From: an uncultured Bacilli bacterium
GTDB lineage: Bacteria; Bacillota_I; Bacilli_A; RF39; UBA660
Reading direction: 5' to 3'
Assembly (NCBI GenBank): GCA_934086485.1
Contig: CAKOIF010000001.1
Coordinates: 62,001 to 126,000, forward strand
Length of the DNA stretch: 64,000 bases
Both the position numbers and the translations under genes were made by a program. The notes under the pieces are model-generated. The model did no database searches. It was not told where the DNA came from and saw nothing but the letters and a program-made list of their open reading frames with translations. Positions 33,573-41,884 of this stretch are shown here, piece after piece. Each line of letters begins with the position of its first letter. Within the stretch, counting starts at the first letter, position 1.

Positions 33573-34592
33573 ATGGAGTATAATTTTGAAGGTTTAGAAA
33601 AGGAGCAAAAGTTTATAGTGGCTTCAAAAATATTGAGAGAAAATCTTAGAATTGATGAAGAATATTTTCATTCAAAGGAAGCAAAAGATGAACTTTATAG
33701 ACAATATTTAGATTTAGTTAAGAAGTTATGCGTTTCCACAAAAGGTGCATTTAATACAAAAAATGGAATGGTCATTCTTTCTATGCTGTTAAATGAGTAT
33801 AATGCATCTAGAGAATATAGTGATTTAATAAATGCCTACAATTTAATTTTAGAAAATTATCATAATTTAGCAAATGAATTAAACATTAATACTACTTTTG
33901 ATTTATCAGTAATGTGTTCATATCTTTTATGGAATGGCTATTTTTCAAAAACAAAGTCTCATATATATGATGCAAAAAATAGAAAAGTAATTCTTGGCTT
34001 ACCATTTGAGGTAATAAATGGTGGAGGAGTATGCTATGAATATTCTATTTTATTAAAGGATTTTTTAGATAAATGTTCAAAAGAATCTGGTGTATTATTT
34101 TGCAAATTTCCTTTTAATGATAGTAAAATGAAACGTAATTATAAACCAAATATTGAACGAAATTTTATAGATAATGAAAATAATAAATTATTAGAATATA
34201 TTTTAAATATTATAACTAATTCAACTGGAAATCACGCTGTCACTCTAATCGATGAAAATGGCCAAAACTATATATATGACTTAACTAATTTAGCATTCTT
34301 TAATATCATTGATGCAAAATCCGCAGCTATAGTGGATGGTAATGGCAAACTTAAGCTTAAACCAACAATCAGCACTATGATTTGTGGTTCAAAAGGAAAC
34401 TTAATTGAAAATTTATATGGCCAAGAAAAATTTGTAATCGAAGAAGAACAAGTTAAAGAGTGGTTTGAAAAAAATATTGACTTATTAAATGGCAATATAC
34501 CTCTTTTAAATGATGCATATGATAATGCTCACTCATATATGGAAACAATTAGTGCAGGGATGTCAAGAATTAAAACTAAAAAATCAAAATAA
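33573..34592 (+). CDS. Transglutaminase-like / papain-fold protein
   Basis: 339 residues from ATG 33573, chosen for the AAGGAGGG six bases upstream. The triad of a transglutaminase-like cysteine enzyme is visible in the correct order: Cys 154 in GGGVCYEYS, His 221 in GNHAVTLI and Asp 236 in YIYDLTN. There is no signal peptide, so it probably acts in the cytoplasm or leaves by an unknown route. The N-terminal 140 residues are helical. The substrate is unknown; such folds cut, crosslink or deamidate peptides. It has its own promoter. Family level is fairly sure. Confidence 0.65.
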   Translation: MEYNFEGLEKEQKFIVASKILRENLRIDEEYFHSKEAKDELYRQYLDLVKKLCVSTKGAFNTKNGMVILSMLLNEYNASREYSDLINAYNLILENYHNLANELNINTTFDLSVMCSYLLWNGYFSKTKSHIYDAKNRKVILGLPFEVINGGGVCYEYSILLKDFLDKCSKESGVLFCKFPFNDSKMKRNYKPNIERNFIDNENNKLLEYILNIITNSTGNHAVTLIDENGQNYIYDLTNLAFFNIIDAKSAAIVDGNGKLKLKPTISTMICGSKGNLIENLYGQEKFVIEEEQVKEWFEKNIDLLNGNIPLLNDAYDNAHSYMETISAGMSRIKTKKSK

Positions 34593-34619
34593 TATTATAA
34601 ATAACGAGGCATATTTTAT

Positions 34620-34649
34620 TTGACATAAAACTATAATGCAATATATAAT
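34620..34649 (+). promoter_or_regulatory. Sigma-A promoter of the 34667 gene
   Basis: TTGACA at 34620-34625, 18 bases, TATAAT at 34644-34649. Confidence 0.65.
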
Positions 34650-34666
34650 ATTCTTAAGGAGGGTAT

Positions 34667-35002
34667 ATGACTCAAAAAGAAATGGTTGAAACTATGTTCG
34701 AAAATTTGCATAATGCTGTAGGAACAAATGTTGAATGCAAAATGTGGTGGGATGAAAATCTTATGACTATAAATGGAACTTTAAGTGAAGTTACAGACTA
34801 TGATAAAATTTGTGTAAAGGGAATTAACTTACCATTTATAGGGTTAGGCAAAGCAATTTTCTATGTTAAAGGAGAAAATGGAATGCTTTATTTAAATCCA
34901 ATGATGAAAGACAAATATGAAAATAAACCATATTATTTTGTAAATGAATATCGTCGTGTTTTTTTTGGCGAAGAAAAACAAATTGATGAACTTTCAAGAT
35001 AA
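34667..35002 (+). CDS. Hypothetical protein, 111 aa
   Basis: Cytoplasmic-looking, mixed alpha/beta protein with no signal peptide. The sequence alternates short strands (VECKMWWDENLMTINGTL, AIFYVKGENGMLYLN) and suggests a small beta-barrel or SH3-like fold, perhaps RNA- or ligand-binding. I do not recognise a family. It has a good promoter, an AAGGAGGG ribosome site and its own terminator, so it is a free-standing gene. Confidence 0.6.
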   Translation: MTQKEMVETMFENLHNAVGTNVECKMWWDENLMTINGTLSEVTDYDKICVKGINLPFIGLGKAIFYVKGENGMLYLNPMMKDKYENKPYYFVNEYRRVFFGEEKQIDELSR

Positions 35003-35004
35003 AT

Positions 35005-35028
35005 TACCTTAAAAAGGTAGTTTTTTTT
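35005..35028 (+). terminator. Intrinsic terminator of the 34667 gene
   Basis: TACCTT pairs with AAGGTA around an AAA loop, then eight T after one G. Confidence 0.75.
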
Positions 35029-35066
35029 ATTAAGAGTGATATAATACTAATTACTTTGGGGGAATT

Positions 35067-36842
35067 ATGAATATAGATGAAATAAAACTAAACTATTATT
35101 TAAGTACAAATAAAAAACATTTATATAAACTAAAACACGATTCACATTTTTTAAAACTACTTGGGAAAAATATAGATTTTATTAATGATACAATTTTAGA
35201 TAATGTTTTAAATGATATTAATGCTGTTATTGATTTTCTTCTTTATGTTAAGACAGATGAAAATAAATATAATTTTTTGCTTATTCCTAAAATAAGACAA
35301 ATTTACTTTAAAAATACATATCAAGATATTTTGTTTAGTGATAATTCTTATTATGATAAACTTTATTTAAAACTTTCTGATGAAGAAAAAGATAAATTTT
35401 ATATGTATATTAAAATAAGTTATCTTCCTACATTTTTAAAAAATAATTTTAATATTATTGGTAAAGAAAAAGTATTTTATATTCTTATGAACTATCAATT
35501 TGATGATAAAGTTTATGAAATGTTTTTAAGTATGTTTGAGTGTAAAATTAAGATAAAAGGTTTACTTCTTAAAATAAAAGATTATAATGTTAAATGTAAA
35601 TACTTTGATATTCTTCCTATTTATGAGCAAAAAAGATGTATACCTTATTTACCAAATAGACTAGATTACATTAATAATAAAGAATTACTTCCATATATTA
35701 TTGCTGCGGAAGGTAATGAAAAATTAATATTTAAATATTATAATGATTTATCTTATAATGATAAATTAACTGTTTTAGAAAATATAAAATATGATAATGA
35801 TTTGCAAATATATTTACTTAATCACTCTGGGTTTGATAAAAAGGAGTATCTATCTGCTTTAAGAGTTATATTGGGCATTATTCACGATCCAAAAACTATC
35901 GCGGATTTATATGAAAAAATAGATATAAATGTTGTTAAAAAAGTGCAAGGTGATTGTATGCCTAACACAAGTGATAACTTTTATATGGACTATAATATTG
36001 ATAAAAAAATTAAATTTGGTGTAGAATTAGAATGCTCTAATATGTATAATGATTTGCTTTTAAAGTTTAAAAAGTTTGGAGGGTGGAATATAGTTTCTGA
36101 GGAATCAGTAAAAAATGGTATTGAATTTACTTCACCAGTTTATCATTATGATAAAGAAAGTTTGCAAAATTTAAAAGATATGTGTGCATTTTTAAATAAT
36201 AATGAGTTTAATTATAGCGATGATGCAGCGGGTCATATTCATTTTGATGTTCATATATTTAATAATGTTAAAGAGTTAATGACATTTTACAAAATATTTT
36301 GTAATGTCGAGGACATCTTATATTTGATTTTTAATAGGCCAAATTCTTTTATTCGAAATAATATTAATACTTATGCTATTCCTTTATCTAATAGATTAAA
36401 TAAAAATATTGTTAACTCTTTTCATCCAAAGTTTTCTTCGATAGAGCAGTTTACTTCCTTTGTTCATTATTCTCAATATGGTAGACACTCTAGTATTAAT
36501 ATTAATAACGTTTATGAAAATACTAAAAATACCATTGAAATAAGAATTCCAAATATAGAAATGAATTTTGAATATTTACACGAAAATATAATGCTTATTT
36601 GTTATTTAATTATGATTTCAAAAAAGATTGCTAATGAAGATAAATATAGTAAAAATAATATTTTGGTTAATTTATTAACTGTTGATATGACTATAGAAAA
36701 AAGAAAAGATATTTTATTAAAACTTTTATTTTCAGATAATAATTATTTACATAATATTTTTGATTATCGTTTTAAGAGAAATATTGAGGTTAATAAAGAC
36801 ACAACATTTATCAAGGAAAATACTTCCCATCTAACTTTTTAA
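35067..36842 (+). CDS. Amidoligase-like protein (paralogue 2)
   Basis: 591 residues. It lacks the N-terminal membrane segment of the paralogue at 4498. A long helical region rich in Tyr/Asn/Lys (about 1-310) precedes the amidoligase-type domain with FGVELE (317-322), FTSPVYHYD, AGHIHFD (about 388-394) and IEIRIPN with Arg 493. The GGHIHIG motif of the first copy is changed to AGHIHFD but keeps both His. It starts after TGGGGGAATT. A fragment similar to its N-terminal half follows after 8 bases. Substrate unknown. Confidence 0.72.
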   Translation: MNIDEIKLNYYLSTNKKHLYKLKHDSHFLKLLGKNIDFINDTILDNVLNDINAVIDFLLYVKTDENKYNFLLIPKIRQIYFKNTYQDILFSDNSYYDKLYLKLSDEEKDKFYMYIKISYLPTFLKNNFNIIGKEKVFYILMNYQFDDKVYEMFLSMFECKIKIKGLLLKIKDYNVKCKYFDILPIYEQKRCIPYLPNRLDYINNKELLPYIIAAEGNEKLIFKYYNDLSYNDKLTVLENIKYDNDLQIYLLNHSGFDKKEYLSALRVILGIIHDPKTIADLYEKIDINVVKKVQGDCMPNTSDNFYMDYNIDKKIKFGVELECSNMYNDLLLKFKKFGGWNIVSEESVKNGIEFTSPVYHYDKESLQNLKDMCAFLNNNEFNYSDDAAGHIHFDVHIFNNVKELMTFYKIFCNVEDILYLIFNRPNSFIRNNINTYAIPLSNRLNKNIVNSFHPKFSSIEQFTSFVHYSQYGRHSSININNVYENTKNTIEIRIPNIEMNFEYLHENIMLICYLIMISKKIANEDKYSKNNILVNLLTVDMTIEKRKDILLKLLFSDNNYLHNIFDYRFKRNIEVNKDTTFIKENTSHLTF

Positions 36843-36850
36843 GGTAATCT

Positions 36851-37183
36851 ATGTTTATAGACAATTTTTTAAATTCATTAAATACTAAAAGTGATAATGC
36901 TTTATTTTCTTTTTTGAATTCCCTTGCAACGAAATGTTATATTGATTATTATTTTAATATTTTATTTAAACTTAATTATGAAATAAATTTTAATGATGAA
37001 TCTTTTTATGATAAACTTTTACAAAATGAAATTAGTTTTAAAACATATTTAATCATCCTTAAAGGAATAACAAATGAAAATATAAAATTAAAGTATACAT
37101 TAGTTTTTATTGAAAAATTTTCCTTTAACGATGATTTTTTATACGATATTTATAAAACCTTTAATAATGATGCAAACTATTAA
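36851..37183 (+). pseudogene. Fragment resembling the N-terminal half of the amidoligase-like proteins
   Basis: 110 residues that start 8 bases after paralogue 2 with AAGGT as ribosome site. The segment INFNDESFYDKLLQN aligns by eye with ITFNDKNFYESLYNS and ILFSDNSYYDKLYLK in the two full-length proteins, in the helical front part. The catalytic domain is missing. It is either a truncated duplicate or a small protein derived from one. No frame after the stop restores the amidoligase motifs. Confidence 0.5.
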
Positions 37184-37608
37184 TATCGCATATTTTATGT
37201 AATGAATTTATAACTAATATTACTAGGAAATTTAAAAAAATTAAGTGTGAAAAATGTGGCTCAACACAATTTAATTATTCGTATAACTATAATATTAACC
37301 GACTCTGCACAAATTAGCTCTATAAAATATGGTTAACTTCATAAAACTATTTATGGGGGTAAGGAGGAGGTCTGCCTATTAAACTAAAAAACTATAAAAA
37401 TATATTAAATAATTATTAATCTAAATAATATTTTTCATTTACAGTATATAAATTTAGTACATGAATTTTATGGAAAAAGGGCTTGAAAATCACTCAAAAA
37501 AATGGTTAAATTAAAATAGATATAAGGTAAATACAAGGGTTCTCTTTCTCAAATGTTTAAGATAAGAGAAAAATGACCCAAGTATTTATAAGGGATTGGA
37601 GTGATATT
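37184..37608 (+). other. 425-base gap: zinc-ribbon-like remnant and the flipped promoter element
   Basis: From about 37230 to 37317 a frame without a start codon reads KCEKCGSTQFNYSYN and ends after LCTN; the paired Cys suggest the remains of a zinc-ribbon protein. A purine-rich stretch (GGGGGTAAGGAGGAGG, about 37354-37369) follows, resembling a ribosome site with no gene behind it. From 37441 to the start at 37609 lies copy C of the invertible-type element. Confidence 0.5.
37441..37589 (-). repeat. Putative invertible promoter element, copy C (core reversed)
   Basis: Bases 37480-37543 match the reverse complement of copy A 2581-2646 at all but a few positions (shared pieces include GGGCTTGAAAAT, CTCAAAAAAATGGTTAAATTA and AATAGAnATAAG). 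The flank before the gene, CCCAnGTATTTATAAGGGAT, stays in the forward direction as in A and B. Thus only the core is flipped. In this state TTGAAA (37483-37488)-N17-TTAAAT (37506-37511) points toward the gene. The inverted arms are poorly preserved here, so this copy may be locked. Confidence 0.65.
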
Positions 37609-39012
37609 ATGAAAAATAAAAAGGTATATGTAATTTTAATAGTTCTTATTTTAATTGGAAGTATATTTTTAACTTATAATATTTATCAAAATAAAAATAA
37701 AGTAATTAAAACTAAAAAAAATAAACAAAATAATTTAGCAATAATGATTAAGGAAGATGGAGCAACTGATTATACAAAATCAAATTCAAAAGATATACCT
37801 AAAGGAAATTATGTATTAAATAGAGATAAAAGTTATTGCAAAAATAATGGTAAAATAGGTAATTATGATAGCTCTTTAGGTAAGGTTAGTTTTTTATTTA
37901 TAGGTTCAGATAACTGCTATTTATATTTTGATTATAAAGATAATCCGCCAGAAATATTAAATGTTTCGGTAACTGGTAAAATATTAACTGCAGATTTAAC
38001 GGATGATAATAATTTATCAGGATATGCAGTAAATACGAGTAATGTTACTCCATCCTCTTGGACTAGTATTTCCGGAAAAAACTATAAATTAAATATTACA
38101 ATTTCTACTCCTGGTACTTATTATTTATGGGTAAAAGATAATTCAAATAATATAACTAAATATGAAAATATTATTATAAATAAAACCGCTAGTGATATTA
38201 TTGTTGCAAAATCCGAGACGAATTATTCAATTGTTTCAGAAAATGGGCTTAGATATGAGGGTGCTAGTCCTGATAATTACATATGTCTTGATAATAATAC
38301 AAGTGGCAGTTGCTCAAATACTAATTTATTATTTAGAATAATAGGCCTATTTGAGGAGGAATATTCTTTGGATGGGACAAATAGTGCCGGTAAAACTAAT
38401 ATGATTAAAGTTATTAAACCAACTCATTATGCAACTTCGTATTGGCATTCATCAAGAAATAATGATTGGTCAAATTCAGATATTAAAAAAGCATTAAATG
38501 AAACATACTTGACTGAACTTCTTTCATTAAATAGCAATATTGAAAATAAAATTGTAAATGCAAAATGGTATTTAGGAGCTAAAGATACTAGTGACACTAA
38601 CGACACAAATAATTCTGTTAACAATTATTATAGTGATGAACGTTCTACTGAATATATATTATATAACCGAAGTGCATATGCTTTTGCAAAAGTTGGATTA
38701 TTATATCCGAGTGATTGGGGATATGCTGCAATTTATACTAAATGTAGTCGAAGCTGGTCAATGTTTGTAACTGGATACGGAAAATATTCAGGATGTGATT
38801 CAAATAATTGGCTTGGCTATAGTAGTAATGAATGGTTATTAACACCTCAAGTTTCATATGAAGCAAGCGCTGCAGTTAAATCAACAAAAAGATACGTTGA
38901 TAAATATGATGTAAATGGTTATAAATTCGCATATCGTCCAGTATTATATTTAGATGCAAGTTATGCAATGATTGGATCTGGCACTGAATCTGATCCATAT
39001 CGTTTGGTGTAA
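37609..39012 (+). CDS. Secreted/anchored surface protein with C-terminal lectin/FGE-like domain (third member)
   Basis: 467 residues from ATG 37609; GGAG lies 7 bases upstream, as in the two related genes, and an upstream in-frame ATG (37573) lies inside the repeat element. One membrane anchor (about 6-24) is followed by a Lys/Asn linker, Ig-like beta region (about 125-200; PPEILNVSVTGK, GTYYLWVKDNSNN) and a C-terminal domain with AKVGLLYPSDWGYA, NEWLLTPQVS, AYRPVLYLDAS and GSGTESDPYRLV. This is the same domain type as in the proteins at 2734 and 7715, though the N-terminal parts differ. Surface binding role inferred. Confidence 0.7.
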   Translation: MKNKKVYVILIVLILIGSIFLTYNIYQNKNKVIKTKKNKQNNLAIMIKEDGATDYTKSNSKDIPKGNYVLNRDKSYCKNNGKIGNYDSSLGKVSFLFIGSDNCYLYFDYKDNPPEILNVSVTGKILTADLTDDNNLSGYAVNTSNVTPSSWTSISGKNYKLNITISTPGTYYLWVKDNSNNITKYENIIINKTASDIIVAKSETNYSIVSENGLRYEGASPDNYICLDNNTSGSCSNTNLLFRIIGLFEEEYSLDGTNSAGKTNMIKVIKPTHYATSYWHSSRNNDWSNSDIKKALNETYLTELLSLNSNIENKIVNAKWYLGAKDTSDTNDTNNSVNNYYSDERSTEYILYNRSAYAFAKVGLLYPSDWGYAAIYTKCSRSWSMFVTGYGKYSGCDSNNWLGYSSNEWLLTPQVSYEASAAVKSTKRYVDKYDVNGYKFAYRPVLYLDASYAMIGSGTESDPYRLV

Positions 39013-39018
39013 AATAAA

Positions 39019-39047
39019 TTGACTATACCAAATAAATATAGTAAAAT
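39019..39047 (+). promoter_or_regulatory. Sigma-A promoter of ackA
   Basis: TTGACT at 39019-39024, 17 bases, TAAAAT at 39042-39047. Confidence 0.65.
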
Positions 39048-39069
39048 AATTATATTGATTGGGGGAAAT

Positions 39070-40308
39070 ATGAAAGAAAAATATTTAATAATAAATGCTG
39101 GAAGTTCTTCACTTAAATTTTCACTTTATGAGATGCCTGATAATATTGAAATAGTTAATGGAATAGTGGAAAAAATAGGTGAGAGTGATAGCTCATATAC
39201 ACTTAAATTTAATGGTCAAAAGATTAAAAAGTCTAAAGAAATATTAGATCATGAATGTGCTGCAAATGTAATGATGGAAGAATTATTACAAGATCATTTT
39301 ATTAATGATATAAGTGAGATTGCTGGTGTAGGTCATAGAATACTTCATGGAGGAGAATTTTATGATAGTTCTGTACTTATTGATGAAGAAGTTTTTGAAA
39401 ATATTAAATCACTAACTAAACTTGGACCACTTCATCATCCAGGAGAACTTGCGGGTATTTCGAGTATAACTAAAATTATGCCTAGTGTACCTCAAGTTGC
39501 AGTATTTGATACATCTTTTCATCAAACAATGCCTAAAGAAAACTATTTATATGCTGTACCATATTCTTGGTATACTGAAAATGGTGTAAGAAAATATGGC
39601 TTTCATGGAACATCTCATAGATATATAACTGAAAGACTTAAGGGTATTTATGGAGAAAATGTAAATGCAATTATTTGTCATATTGGATCTGGTGCAAGTA
39701 TATCTTGTATAAAAGAAGGAAAATGCTATGATACCTCAATGGGACTTACTCCTTTAGATGGACTTGTTATGGGAACTAGATGTGGTTCAATAGATCCATC
39801 AATTATAGATTATATTAGCAAAGAAAGAGGACTTACTATAGCTGAAATTAATGAAATATTAAATAAGAAAAGTGGTCTTTTAGGAATGTGTGGTAAAAAT
39901 GACTTTAGAGATGTAACTGCACTTGCGGAAAGTGGAAATGAAAACGCTATAAATGCCATTAAAATAATGGAAAATTCAATTGCTAAATATATTGCAAATT
40001 ATTATGTAGAACTTAGTGGAAATGTTAATGCATTAGTATTTACTGCTGGATGTGGTGAAAATGCAAGTAGTTTAAGAAAAGATATTATGGAAAAAATATC
40101 TTGTATAGGCGTTAAACTTGATGAAAACATGAATAACAAAATCGCCGGATTTAAAGACATTCATGAAGGAATTATCTCACAAGTTGGTTCATCTTTTGAT
40201 TGTTTAGTAATTCCAACTAATGAAGAATATATGATATTAAATGATACTTATAATATAATTAAAGATAGAAAAAATGTTAGGGTGCTAGAAAAGAAAATTA
40301 ATGCATAA
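39070..40308 (+). CDS. ackA: Acetate kinase
   Basis: 412 residues from ATG 39070 (ribosome site GGGGGA). Family motifs are all present: NAGSSSLKFSLY (8-19 or so), GHRILHGGE, DTSFHQTMP, YGFHGTSHRYI, HIGSGASISCI, MGTRCGSIDPSI, and FTAGCGENAS. It converts acetyl phosphate and ADP to acetate and ATP, the last step of acetate fermentation. Its usual partner phosphotransacetylase is not in the window. The 3' end overlaps the next gene by 8 bases. Confidence 0.95.
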   Translation: MKEKYLIINAGSSSLKFSLYEMPDNIEIVNGIVEKIGESDSSYTLKFNGQKIKKSKEILDHECAANVMMEELLQDHFINDISEIAGVGHRILHGGEFYDSSVLIDEEVFENIKSLTKLGPLHHPGELAGISSITKIMPSVPQVAVFDTSFHQTMPKENYLYAVPYSWYTENGVRKYGFHGTSHRYITERLKGIYGENVNAIICHIGSGASISCIKEGKCYDTSMGLTPLDGLVMGTRCGSIDPSIIDYISKERGLTIAEINEILNKKSGLLGMCGKNDFRDVTALAESGNENAINAIKIMENSIAKYIANYYVELSGNVNALVFTAGCGENASSLRKDIMEKISCIGVKLDENMNNKIAGFKDIHEGIISQVGSSFDCLVIPTNEEYMILNDTYNIIKDRKNVRVLEKKINA

Positions 40309-40972
40309 AATATATCTCGAAGCAAAAGATGCATTAGAGTATATTAAAGAGTCTATTGAAGAATCAAAAATTAAATCAATAGATATAAAAAATGCAAGGT
40401 ATCATCATAATTCAGATTATCAAAATGCACCCTCAATAGTAAAACATGGTTTATTACCAATTGGAGAGTTACATAGTTTAGGAGTTAAAAATTTCACTGA
40501 TAAATTTTTGAAATTAAGTGATGATATAACAAGCCATATTAATGGTAATGATGGGATATCTTTGTCTGTTGTTGGCCTTAAAGACCTTTATAAAGATGAA
40601 GATGAGTATGATCCTTTTGTACCACATAATGTTGATTTTATTATTTCTAATAATGTTAGAGCATATCGAAATACAACTCATTATGGAAATGAATTTATAT
40701 GTTCTGAACCTATAAATAATAATTTAATTAGGGCTATAGATTTTAGAATTCTTATGCTTATAAATAATCTTCTTGATAATAAACTTACTGGTAATACTGA
40801 ACAAGTAAAAATGATTCTTGAAAAATATAATGCACTTAAAAAAGTTTGTGAACAAATGAAAAAAGCAAATTTAGATGCTTATTTAAGAGAGATGTCTATT
40901 GAAAAAAGTACTTTAGATTATGAAAAAATGGCATCTAATCCATATTTAAAATTAAAGAAACAAGAAAGATAA
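40301..40972 (+). CDS. Hypothetical protein, possible ART-like fold
   Basis: 223 residues starting inside the ackA 3' end (8-base overlap). The N-terminal half has ARYHHNSDYQNAPSIVKHGLL, NDGISLSV, and later RNTTHYGNEFIC. A His-bearing strand, a SI..HGLL turn and a late Glu are reminiscent of ADP-ribosyltransferase-like or RNA 2'-phosphotransferase-like folds, but I cannot confirm the catalytic set. The C-terminal third is helical and charged. No signal peptide. Overlap with ackA suggests translational coupling rather than a shared function. Confidence 0.5.
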   Translation: MHKIYLEAKDALEYIKESIEESKIKSIDIKNARYHHNSDYQNAPSIVKHGLLPIGELHSLGVKNFTDKFLKLSDDITSHINGNDGISLSVVGLKDLYKDEDEYDPFVPHNVDFIISNNVRAYRNTTHYGNEFICSEPINNNLIRAIDFRILMLINNLLDNKLTGNTEQVKMILEKYNALKKVCEQMKKANLDAYLREMSIEKSTLDYEKMASNPYLKLKKQER

Positions 40973-40988
40973 TTTTCTGTTTTTTTTA

Positions 40989-41017
40989 TAGACATTTTTT
41001 TAAAAATCTAGTATAAT
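40989..41017 (+). promoter_or_regulatory. Sigma-A promoter of the SDR gene
   Basis: TAGACA at 40989-40994, 17 bases, TATAAT at 41012-41017. Confidence 0.6.
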
Positions 41018-41045
41018 TTTCTATGTAAGAATAGGAAGGTGGATT

Positions 41046-41777
41046 ATGTTTGAAGGAAAAGTTGCTATAGTAACTGGTGGAGCAAGTGGAATTGGTTTTG
41101 CCACTGCTAAAAAACTTATTTTAAAAGGAGCTACAGTTGTTATATGTGATATAAATGATAATATTGAAGATATTGCATCATATTTAGGAAATAGATGTTA
41201 TGGTATTAAATGCGATGTTTCTAAAGAAGATGATGTTAAATTAGTAGTGGAAACTACATTAAAAAATTATCATAAAATTGATTTTTTAGTGGCTAACGCA
41301 GGTATTGGTGGAAGTGCTAATAAACCACATGAACTTTCTTTTGAGGATTATAATAAAGTTATTAGTGTTAATCAAAATGGTATATTCTTATTTAATAAAT
41401 ATGTAATTAGCTCTATGCTAGAAAATGGTGGTGGTGCTATTGTTAATACATCCTCAATGTTTGGAGTAGTGGGAACAAATAGTGCATTTGCATATTCTGT
41501 TAGTAAAGGAGCAATAAATAATATGACAAGAAGTTTAGCTCTTACTTATGCCAAAGATAATATAAGAGTTAATGCAGTTGCACCTGGTTATGTTGATACA
41601 CCAATTTTAAAAGATGTTCCAAAAGAATATAAAGATGTAATGGCATCAAGTATTCCAATGGGAAGACTTGGCAAAGATAGTGAAATAGCGGACCTTATAT
41701 GTTATTTATTAAGTGATGAAGCATCATTTATAACTGGTGATATAGTAAGTATTGATGGTGGATTTACTGCTGCATAA
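41046..41777 (+). CDS. Short-chain dehydrogenase/reductase (SDR)
   Basis: 243 residues, classical SDR: cofactor motif TGGASGIGFA (about 10-19), acidic residue in CDIND after the second strand (suggesting NAD preference), NAGIG, catalytic Ser in TSSMFG and YSVSKGA (Tyr about 152, Lys 156), PGYVDTPI and the C-terminal FITGDIVSIDGGFTA. It resembles FabG-like or sugar/alcohol dehydrogenases; the substrate is not readable. The start follows AGGAAGG. Single gene with its own promoter. Confidence 0.88.
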   Translation: MFEGKVAIVTGGASGIGFATAKKLILKGATVVICDINDNIEDIASYLGNRCYGIKCDVSKEDDVKLVVETTLKNYHKIDFLVANAGIGGSANKPHELSFEDYNKVISVNQNGIFLFNKYVISSMLENGGGAIVNTSSMFGVVGTNSAFAYSVSKGAINNMTRSLALTYAKDNIRVNAVAPGYVDTPILKDVPKEYKDVMASSIPMGRLGKDSEIADLICYLLSDEASFITGDIVSIDGGFTAA

Positions 41778-41788
41778 AAAATTTGCTA

Positions 41789-41817
41789 TTTACAAATTGT
41801 AATTAATTTGATACTAT
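41789..41817 (+). promoter_or_regulatory. Sigma-A promoter of the ABC transporter leader
   Basis: TTTACA at 41789-41794, 17 bases, TACTAT at 41812-41817. Transcription would start near 41824, well before the attenuator hairpin. Confidence 0.6.
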
Positions 41818-41835
41818 TAGTTTGGACGCGAGAGT

Positions 41836-41868
41836 ATGAATAGGAGTTAGATTTAACTTCTATTTTTT
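41836..41868 (+). promoter_or_regulatory. Attenuator with a possible 4-residue leader peptide before the ABC transporter
   Basis: Between promoter and gene lies a near-perfect 9 bp stem (TAGGAGTTA 41841-41849 / TAACTTCTA 41854-41862, one G-U) followed by six T. An ATG at 41836 opens a frame of four codons (Met-Asn-Arg-Ser-stop) that runs into the left half of the stem. A stalled ribosome here could block the terminator. The leader peptide is inferred; its ribosome site (GCGAGAG) is weak. Confidence 0.5.
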
Positions 41869-41884
41869 AGTGCAAGGAGGAATT

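Noticed and set aside
37354..37380. Strong ribosome-site-like sequence GGTAAGGAGGAGG
   Set aside because: No start codon with an open frame of useful length follows; probably a remnant.
40301..40972. Firm call as an ADP-ribosyltransferase toxin
   Set aside because: Only a loose pattern of His, SI..HGLL and a late Glu supports it; I keep it as hypothetical.
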